Shown here: positions 56,101 to 64,000 of the stretch, one piece after another
How the letters are laid out: the number at the start of each line of letters is the position of its first letter
Numbering within the stretch: position 1 is the first letter of the stretch
Source: Ciona intestinalis
Taxonomy: Eukaryota; Chordata; Ascidiacea; Phlebobranchia; Cionidae
Assembly: GCF_000224145.3 (NCBI RefSeq)
Contig: NC_020167.2
Location: 1,000,972 to 1,064,971 of the forward strand
Length of the DNA: 64,000 nucleotides
Direction: 5' to 3'
The notes under the pieces: model-generated
What the model was told of the DNA's origin: nothing
The model's input: only the letters and a program-made list of their open reading frames with translations
Databases searched by the model: none
Made by a program: the position numbers and the translations under genes

Positions 56101-56701
56101 AAAATTGCCCTGCAACAAGCGCAGGAATCGAAACAGATTTCTGCCTTAAAATTAAACAGAACTTTGTGTTAAGTGATTGAGTTGTATTCGCTAACTTGAC
56201 ATCGAACCATAGACATGCTGCGGTCTAAATATATGCCACTAATAATGTAAAGTTGGTTGGCGCTCAACCACGGTCGGTCTATGGTTTAATCAATATTTAT
56301 TTCTGCTTTCAAGCGCCACGAAAACCACTTAGCGAGGTAATTTTTCCCGCAACATTATGTGAAGAACGATTTTTCATTTCATTTCCGGCAAAAAGTAAAG
56401 TTTAAATAAAAAAAAGTAATGTTTAAATTTTTTAAAATAAATTCCTTTATTTTTACCAACAATTTTAATTGCCACATATCAATAAACAACATAAAACAAA
56501 ATTCTATTAATTGCACTGAACGATTGTTTATTAGTTGCATTGATGGATTGTGTATGATTATGGTCATACACGTTTTGTTGTTTTTGTTTACGGTTCATAT
56601 TTGCGAGAGTCTGAAGTAGCCAATTTTCTGGTTTTTTTATCTATAGTGTACACCGGTAATGGAACATACGCAAATAGAATGTACATCATATTGTAAGTAG
56701 G

Positions 56702-56709
56702 TGACGTCA
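56702..56709. promoter_or_regulatory. Perfect CRE palindrome
   Basis: TGACGTCA, the full cAMP-response-element octamer, about 80 bases upstream of the P450 TATA box. Binding by CREB/ATF proteins is inferred from the motif only. Confidence 0.45.
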
Positions 56710-56789
56710 CGCGATATCAAATGTCGTAAGCTGGCGAACTTATATGGGGGAATTGTTTGACGATTTCCTTTTTTGCCGCTGGCTGTGGC

Positions 56790-56796
56790 TATAAAA
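56790..56796 (+). promoter_or_regulatory. TATA box of the P450 gene
   Basis: TATAAAA in GGCTATAAAACGCG, 130 bases upstream of the P450 start codon; a start site near 56820 would give a 5' UTR of about 100 bases. Confidence 0.5.
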
Positions 56797-56925
56797 CGCG
56801 ACCAACAACCCGCACTATATTAGATTATCAGAAATCGACGACTTATGTACATCGAAAATAAGCAATTGCAAAGCGGTTGAAAAAAATATTTTAAATTTTA
56901 CCTTTACAAGCATAGCCCGCTTAGA

Positions 56926-59900
56926 ATGTCGGTTTGTACAGTTGCTTCACGTGCCATTAGCAAAGCACAAACAAGTTCGTGCAAAATTGCATCGAACCTG
57001 ACGACCATGAGCAGTTCTCGGGTAACAGGAAGGATTTCTCGCCGACATTCAAGTTTACTGGCTGGTACCAAAGACATCTCAGTCATCGCTCAAAATGTGG
57101 AAATCCCGAAAAGAGATCATGTGCACCGCTCAAAGGTTTCCAATCGGCGAGTCTTTTTTTCAACCTCACTTCAAGCGGGAGGGAAAAGTGGATGTCCGAT
57201 GCACTCCAGATTCATAGCACCTACCAGTACAGACCTTAGCAGCAAGATCGTCATGGGCACCTTTGGTATTGGCTGGAGACTGCGTTCACAGTGGCGAGTA
57301 GCAGCGCAAAACGTCAAACACCAAATCACTCAAGCTTTGAGCCTTGGTGAAACGAAGACCAGTGTAAGGGAAGTTCAAAGTTACTCCGAAATACCGGGGC
57401 CCAGAGGCCTGCCGTTTCTTGGTTCAGTTTTAGAATACACTGCTATTGGAAAATTCTCACCGAAGCAGTTTCATAAAGCGTTGCGATCAAGACATGGCAG
57501 GTTGGTGATGCTGTGCATAATGTTCTTACATGTAGCACCCGTTATGCATGAGAGCGCCCATTTATTATTGTCTGACGCATAGTAAATACCAGCACATGCC
57601 TTACCTAAAACCCTTATTGCAGATACGGCAAAATCTTTCGCGAGCGACTTCTCCAAGATGAATTCGTTTACGTCTCCGATCCAAAGGACATTCGAGTTTT
57701 AGTTCAGAACGAAGGTAAAGCTCCTTGCCGACCACATCTTGAAGCAATTGTTGCCGGTCGTAAACAACTAAAGCTCCCAGTTGGAATAACGGCCGAGCAA
57801 GGTAATACTTGTTATTTCAATGTGGAAAACAATATATAAGAAAAAAAACAATCTGATCTTTTTATTACTAACAGTGCTTAGGACTCATTATATTCCCTCG
57901 TGTTTTTTTAACAAAGACTGTCAAGCGGAATATATAGTTGGGTGGGGAAAGATGGGACACCTTTTTATTCGGTTATTCGCATTCAATAGTAAACAAAGAA
58001 CATTTAAATTATTATAAACCCGTATCCGCACGACCCCCATAGGCAATTGTTTAATATTTAAAACACAATCAGGATACTTGGATATCATATGCTAAAGGTG
58101 TCCTATTTCCCCTTATTCAACTATACACTATCCATTAAAAGTGCATTGGAATCTTGTTAACGGGCCACTTATCGTCTCATATAAACGTGTATTGAAACAC
58201 GCCATTAACTCTTTAGATAAGAATACACAAGCTAAATGTCACAAGTTTTATCTTCAAAAAATCTTCAGGCAATGATTGGCTAAGAAGCCGCACATCCATA
58301 AACGGTGGGATTTCTTGCCCACGGGCCTTGAAAACATACCGAGCAGGGCAGCAAGTCATTGCCGAGGACTTCGTGGAGTTGATTCGAAACAAACGCGATG
58401 CAACAACGGGGGAAGTACCACAGTTTGAGCAATGGTTGAACAGATGGGCGCTTGAGTCGATTGCAATCGCTATGCTAAACACAAGGTAATTTTATGCAAA
58501 TAATACTTTCTATTTGGTCGGTGCCCTTGCAAAGTGGTTAGCGCGCCCACCTCTAACCCAGAGGTAGTGGGTACAGGGTGGATCGCTACTATCATTGCTC
58601 CAGCCCAGTGGTCACTAATTGGTTGTCCAAAATATGATCAGTATCGGCCATAAATAAAAAAAAATAAAAAAATAAAAATTATCACCCATAAAGTAACAAA
58701 CAGACGAAACTCGTAAGTTGGCACGAGGTGTATGAACCTGTGTTATAACTACTGTCGTTTTTCGGCCGCGCGAGAATAAAGCAAGTTTAACTCGTATAGT
58801 ATCAGCCATTTTTATATTACCAATATGTTCTTTTTGCTCAGGCTTGGTCTTTTTGACGCTGGACAATTCAAGAAAAACCGACCCGCCGAAAAACTTCGTG
58901 AATGTATGGACATCTTCTTCGATTACGGCGCACGACTTACATTCGGTGTCCCGATGTGGAAAATATTCAACACAAGAGAGTGGAAAACATTCTGTCAATC
59001 TCAAGTCGATGAATTTGAAAATGCTGGATACTTCGTAAACAAGTGAGTACACATACTGTTCTTAATAACTTAAGAGACATCTCCATTCATGACATTTAAT
59101 TTCGTTCGTTCTTTCCAGAAAACTAAAACAGCTTAAAGAGGAAAGAGGTTCACAAGAAGCGTCCAAGCAGTCGCCGTCGTGTTTATTAGAACACCTTATC
59201 AGCAAGAACAGTGAGGTGTCGCAGATGGAAGCAACCACAATTTGCCTGGAACTTCTGGCTGGTGGTATAGACACCACAGCAACAGCAGCAGTGTTTACTT
59301 TATTCGAACTTTCGAGAAATAAGGAGCACCAATCGAAGCTACGTGAGCTCGCAAACCAAGAAACCGATGAAGGCAAAAATAACTCACAATTTTCAAGGTA
59401 TTTGAAAAGTTGCATTTGGGAGTCAATGAGGCTACACCCTCTTACATACGCAAATATGAGGAAAACCGAAACGGATCTGGTCCTGTCCGGTTACAAAGTT
59501 CCCGCTGGTACTACAGTTCGATACACATCGCATCTGATGAACTTGAAAGACGAGAAATACTTTCCACAAGCGGATGAGTTTTTACCGGAAAGATGGCTTG
59601 ATAGAAAATCAGAAAACAGGTAAACCGATGTTTCCAAAGTAGTAACTTGTTAGATGAGATAACGTTTTAAGTGCAGTATGTTGTTTAAATGGTTTATGGT
59701 ACTGTGGAGATGTTAGCACCAAAATGTCATATTTCTTAATTGTGTTTTTAACTTTTTACAACAACGTTTTTCTTTAAAGTCACGAAGCTGTATGGTTTTT
59801 TAATTTTGAGAATATTTTTGTTTACTACCAAATGGGACAGGGAAAAAATGGAAACATGTCTCATCTTACCCCACCCAACTATATAAATATATATTCTTTT

Positions 59901-60432
59901 TACCCAATCAACAATGCACAAATATTAAAAAGACTATATTTACCGGAATATAGTAGCCCAGGGTGGGGTAAGATGGGATTTGTTTTCATTCTCATTTCCG
60001 TTTTCATTTGGTAGTAAACAAAGAAAATTTACGATTAGAAAATATGAGATTTGGGTGGTAACAGTTTCTCTTACTCCTATTTCAATTAATCTATTTCGTT
60101 ATTTCAATTAAAATGACATAGTTTCATATTGTAAAATAAAGCTGGATAAACTTTCCATGATCTCATGTTCTATGTTGAAAAAAAAAACTGTCAAATATTT
60201 TTAGCTAATGAAATATTTTATCTCTGCAGGTGCAAAGAGCAGTTTACATTTACACCCTTTGGCCATGGTGCACGACAATGCCCTGGTCGCCGTATCGCTG
60301 AGCAAGAGTTGGATCTTTTATTTCGTCAACTGATCCGTAATTTCAACATAGATTACGAACACGAAGATATTAAAACAAAAGTCCGTTTGTTCAACGCTGC
60401 AGATCGCCCCGCAAGATTCTCTTTCACACCAA
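56926..60432 (+). CDS. Mitochondrial-clan cytochrome P450 (CYP27/24/11 type), 3' end in gap
   Basis: A heme monooxygenase of the inner mitochondrial membrane, usually acting on sterols or vitamin D-like substrates. Exons 56926-57500, 57623-57801, 58269-58485, 58842-59042, 59119-59619 and 60230-60432. The phases fit and about 625 residues are visible; the stop lies in the run of N from 60433. Landmarks: IPGPRGLPFLGS after the presequence, I-helix LLAGGIDTTATA, ESMRLHP (ExxR), PERW, and heme loop FGHGARQCPGRRIAE with the arginines typical of the mitochondrial clan. The first ~125 residues before the proline-rich hinge are Ser/Arg-rich and longer than usual; Met28 (MSSSRVTGR) is another possible start. 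Subfamily cannot be set from sequence memory. Introns carry a SINE and MITE copies. Confidence 0.9.
57930..58126 (-). mobile_element. Short MITE copy in P450 intron
   Basis: TATAGTTGGGTGGGGAAAGA and TCCTATTTCCCCTTATTCAACTATA-like ends bound the element between exons 2 and 3. The right end is decayed. Confidence 0.75.
58517..58790 (+). mobile_element. tRNA-derived SINE in P450 intron
   Basis: GGTGCCCTTGCAAAGTGG and TTAGCGCGCCCACCTCTAAC form the head, followed by CCAGTGGTCACTAATTGG and TACTGTCGTTTTTCGGCC. It lies between exons 3 and 4. Confidence 0.75.
59700..60030. mobile_element. Two partial MITE copies in P450 intron
   Basis: 59770-59885 is the right half (TTTGTTTACTACCAAATGGG to CATCTTACCCCACCCAACTA). 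59955-60030 is a left half in the opposite sense (CAGGGTGGGGTAAGATGGGA to TAGTAAACAAAG). Both lie between exons 5 and 6. Confidence 0.65.
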
Positions 60433-60482
60433 NNNNNNNNNNNNNNNNNNNNNNNNNNNNNNNNNNNNNNNNNNNNNNNNNN
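60433..60482. other. Assembly gap (50 N)
   Basis: Fifty N follow the P450 coding sequence. The sequence just right of it (AACGGGTTGTCCAAATTGTC) is SINE body, so the gap probably stems from a repeat. The P450 stop codon and the SINE head are hidden in it. Confidence 0.95.
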
Positions 60483-63207
60483 AACGGGTTGTCCAAATTG
60501 TCAGGCGCGCAGAAAAATCAAAATAACTATCACGCAAACAAACTTACATGTTAATAAAGAAACTTTGTTAGCAAGTATACACGAATCGGGTAAAATGGGA
60601 CACATGTGTTGTAACACTGTCCCGTCATGCGAAAATAAGGAATTACAGTGTATATATAGAAACCACATAGGCTATGCGATGTCCCACTGACTAGAAATTC
60701 TAGTTGGCCGTACATATTTTAATTTTGATATATTCTACAGAGACTATTACAGTAATATTATGTTCGGCAGGACACTTTAATTACGTATCGGATATTTTAT
60801 ACCCACCACGTTAAATCTTTTAACGAGTATCATAAAATCAGATTTGCGATGTGTCATTGAATTGCCGCGAGTCACTTGACGGGAACTATACCGCTAGGCG
60901 GGGTCGTAGCGCCCACAAGCGGAAGCTTTCGACTTTACGTAATAGATGCTAATTTCGGTGTGAAAAGTATAATTCTTTAAATCGTTAATCTACTATCCTA
61001 TAGTTTAATCAAATAGACTAAAATGTACATTTTGATTCTGCTTATAAATTAGTTTTAGTTTTTTAAAAAACTAAGAAATGTAACATGAGAAATATAGGCA
61101 AGGGTTAATACGGCATAAATTTAGGATTAAATCAGCAAAAAAATACTTAATGTGCGCCTAATTTAATAATACCTCAACGGTAATTCAAACATAAAATACT
61201 GATTTAAAAACCAGGATAATGGAAAATATATTCGAAATTTAGTCACAGGTATTTGGAAAGAAGTTATGGCTTGAGCGAAATACAGTGTTGCAATGTCCAA
61301 TTTATGGCAAAAGTAATAAATAAATTATAAAATATTACTTACTGCAGGTAAAGCATTAAAACCTTTCGCTGTTATTCGAGAAAGAATATTAAACCTGATT
61401 TTTAAAACGTACAATATTAGTTTATGTTGTTTATTTGTATTCCTCATAATAAATACACTTATTTATAAAAGTTAACAAGGATTTTTAATTGTCCCGTGTT
61501 ACCCCTCGTATTTGTAAACCACTAAAATTACATCTGGTGAGCGCAACACTTATCGTATATTTTAATATACTTCTTAGAACTGTTGTTAATTATCAAAGGT
61601 ATTGTATTACTTATTCATATGGTATTTAATCGTCATAAATTTTAGTTTTTAAAATATCGGGCAATATGTGCCTGTGTCCCATTTTACCTCACCTTACTAC
61701 AGTACTCTGATTTAATGTACTATCATATTATACATTGAAATGACCCATGAGATATAAATTCTTGAATTACCTCAAAAAATAAAGTTTGGCGATAATATGC
61801 TACTACTTGTTAGTTAAGAAATTAACTGCAGATTCTTCGCTTCGTAAACTTAGCACACGCACTCTTTTAAAAAGGTTTTATAGTTACATTTGCAACAAAA
61901 CCAAACTGTAATAAACAGTTCTGCCTATTTTTATTAAATTACGATTTTAAATTGATAGTTTGAACCAGGAAACTGATTTTTTTGTCAGTTTCAATATGTG
62001 AGATTCAGCAAGCATTTAAAATTAGCATCTAAAACCGTTGCATTATTTTCAGACACTACAAACTTTTTAGTTTTCTAGGATGGATGTTGAAAATGTTTAA
62101 AAGCAGACACATTTTCGGTCACGGCCTCATTGTCATCAGTGATGACGTGAGCGTGACGCTAATTTACCTTTGTGACGCATGAGTCACATGTAAACATAAA
62201 CAGACAATATTCGAACTTTCGATCTAGGAAGTTAAATACCACACACAACATTAAGTGATTCAGATTAATAAGGATGCGTTTTAGTGTTATGAATTATACT
62301 ACAAGACACTATATGACAGCAAAGTTTGATGAAGAATTATAAATTGGTTTACCACTTCAGGGTTCCGGGTTAAAACTGCGTATTAGAAAATATAGTAGGG
62401 TGGGGGGAGATGGGATACTTTTTTACAAGCACATATTGTAAACAGTCGGGGTAATTTGATACACTTTAAACCCCTTAATTTTTTGGGGCGAATGCATGCA
62501 TTTTTCAGCATAAACATGTAAATAACACGAAATAATATTAAACCATTTTAAAATCAAGTTTAAACTTTTCTCTTACTTGCCACCGTTTTTTATAGTTTAA
62601 CATGCCAGCTACATTGTGTTGTAATTGATATTGATAAAACTTTTATATTGTATTGTTTTCGTTTATCATTAAATGGAGACCCGTAAAAAAGGGGTTAAAA
62701 ATGACCCACCTTCCCCACCGTATAGTATACATACTTTGGAGAGCGTGCTGCGTGCTCTGGTGTTTCGATATTAATTTCGACATTACCGAGATATATTATC
62801 GCACTCTAATGTTATATGATCACTTCGTAACCATCGAAACGTAAAACACTTCAGAAAACTTTAGAAAACACATTCCGATTATGAAGCTTATATAATTCAA
62901 ATCGATAAGTATACACTAAAATGTATACACACTACCGCGTATTCCACGTTTTATCAATATACTGTGGGATATTTAGTTCGTTTTATTTTGTAAACATTTC
63001 AAATACGGTAAGTAACAACAAAAGATTTTTAAGCATTTTGTATTTTGTGTTTAAATGATAAAAACGCAGATATAACGAACAACGAACACAGAATATATGT
63101 ATCATGTCAAAGTTGTTAGGAGAAGTGAACTTAATACTTTTATCAAGCAGAGATCGGAAGGGCGAAATAAACCGATTCAAGCAGAGTTTGGAAAGTGCAA
63201 AGAGACA
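60483..63207. other. Intergenic repeats
   Basis: Begins with a SINE tail. About 60588-61697 is bounded by GGGTAAAATGGGACAC and GTGTCCCATTTTACCTCACC, probably a 1.1-kb long-form MITE. A second long-form copy lies at 62393-62725. Around 62140-62190 several TGACG motifs and an AP-1 site (TGAGTCA) cluster. No coding gene recognised. Confidence 0.5.
62393..62725. mobile_element. Long-form MITE copy
   Basis: TATAGTAGGGTGGGGGGAGA at the left and CCACCTTCCCCACCGTATAG at the right, with interior blocks shared with the copies at 25.7 and 28.4 kb (CAAGTTTAAACTTTTCTC, ATTAAATGGAGACCCG). Confidence 0.65.
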
Positions 63208-64000
63208 TCACAAGCTTATACCCCCTTTGCGACTTCTTTCTGGCATCGAAGATCGCTTGTATTTATATGAGATAATTTCGTCCTCTCTTAACACAGATGT
63301 GGCATAAACGCTGCGATTACCTGATGCGTCACTGCGTAATGTTTTCCGGTCCATTATAAGCGAGTAGTGTTTGCTACAGTGGACAATGTTTATAAACTTC
63401 CCGCTTTGTTGCGAACACTTTTCTATAGACCTGACGTCCAAAACGGAGTTTCTAATAAACATTGTTTCAAAATTTTGTATGAGTTCTGAAACGTTGTCTT
63501 CACTTGACGTTTCAACATTCTTGTTCTTTTTTAACTTGCGACATCGTCTGCGAAATTAAACTAAAATTAATAGTCGAATTTAAACTTTAACTTACAAGAC
63601 CAGACAAACGTTAAATTGTATTTTTTATGCTATATGCCTTTAATTGCTCTACAACAAAAAATTTCAAGCCGTTCGGGGCGGCCGCGTGTAAAATTCCCTA
63701 TTTGTAAGTACTCTGAGACTAAGATGGGACAACTTTTGCACATATTATCCAAATACTCTGATCCTGTTTTAAACAATTAACAACAGTCTGTTGGAGTCGT
63801 TAGAATAGGGGTTTCTAATTGTTTAAATGTTTTTTGTTTACTACCAAATGGGACGATGAAATAGAATGAAAAGGTGTCCCATCTTACCCCAACCTACTAT
63901 ATAACATAAATTATACCTCCAAATAAAAAATCCAATAATAACAAATAGAACGAACAGGAAGCCACCAACTACCAGAATCACATATGTTTCTGTATATTCT
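63208..64000 (-). CDS. C-terminal end of a single-pass membrane protein (partial)
   Basis: Two minus-strand exons, 63917 to beyond the right edge and 63208-63547, join in phase (AG|A). The upstream exon encodes a membrane span, VILVVGGFLFVLFVIIGFFI, followed by the stop-transfer residues WRRCRKLKKNKN across the splice. The cytoplasmic tail is about 113 residues, rich in Ser, Lys and Arg, with tyrosines in SKHYSLIM and ISYKYKRS, and ends GGISL, which fits a class II PDZ ligand. The extracellular part lies outside the window, so the family cannot be named; a cell-surface receptor or adhesion protein is likely. A short MITE fills the intron. Confidence 0.65.
63715..63903 (+). mobile_element. Short MITE copy
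   Basis: ACTAAGATGGGACAACTTTT at the left and GGTGTCCCATCTTACCCCAA..CTACTATATA at the right, in the intron of the membrane-protein gene at the right edge. Confidence 0.8.

Larger units (their letters stand above)
52639..56925. other. Intergenic stretch with one MITE, no gene recognised
   Basis: About 4.3 kb. A short MITE lies at 52937-53128. Open frames near 53912-54199, 54720-54986 and 54961-55167 have no recognisable content. An inverted repeat around AACCATAGAC lies at 56206-56287. The last 250 bases contain the P450 promoter elements. Confidence 0.5.

Overview
The window is nuclear DNA of a tunicate, most likely a sea squirt of the genus Ciona. The proteins are of chordate type, the genome is AT-rich and compact with many short GT-AG introns, and the same few repeats recur throughout: a short inverted-repeat element whose ends read like GTAGGGTGGGGGAAGATGGG, and a tRNA-like SINE. 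Both resemble families I remember from Ciona (a MITE and a composite SINE). The species call is inference.

Layout from left to right. 1-600 is a broken Ty3/gypsy-type retrotransposon end (fossil, minus strand), followed by repeats. 2715-8740 (+) is a 19-exon Argonaute with an intact slicer tetrad. 9908-11806 (+) is a three-exon gene for a 113-residue basic protein I do not recognise. 12809-13063 (-) encodes a single membrane span plus a textbook Crumbs cytoplasmic tail ending ERLI. 16367-18181 and 20341-21869 (+) are a tandem pair of four-exon genes for sulfotransferase-like P-loop proteins with a C-terminal membrane anchor. 23765-27492 (-) is a 12-exon SLC22-type transporter. 30337-33441 (-) is an intronless alanyl-tRNA synthetase with a possible mitochondrial leader. 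35812-52638 (+) is a 23-exon TBC1D9-type Rab GAP with a decayed PIF/Harbinger transposon in one intron. 56926-60432 (+) is a mitochondrial-clan cytochrome P450 that runs into a 50-N assembly gap. 63208 to beyond the right edge (-) is the end of a single-pass membrane protein.

The genes are unrelated household, signalling and metabolic loci; there is no operon or gene cluster beyond the sulfotransferase pair. Gene models were assembled by hand from open frames, GT/AG sites, matching phases and remembered human homologues. The SLC22, TBC1D9, sulfotransferase and 113-residue models each close to an exact multiple of three. Between genes the DNA is mostly inverted-repeat elements and SINE copies; at least ten short MITE copies are visible.

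Most worth a second look: the stand-alone Crumbs-tail exon, the leader on the intronless alanyl-tRNA synthetase, a 12-codon in-frame alternative acceptor in the Argonaute PIWI region, a pre-miRNA-like hairpin in a TBC1D9 intron, and the unrecognised 113-residue gene.
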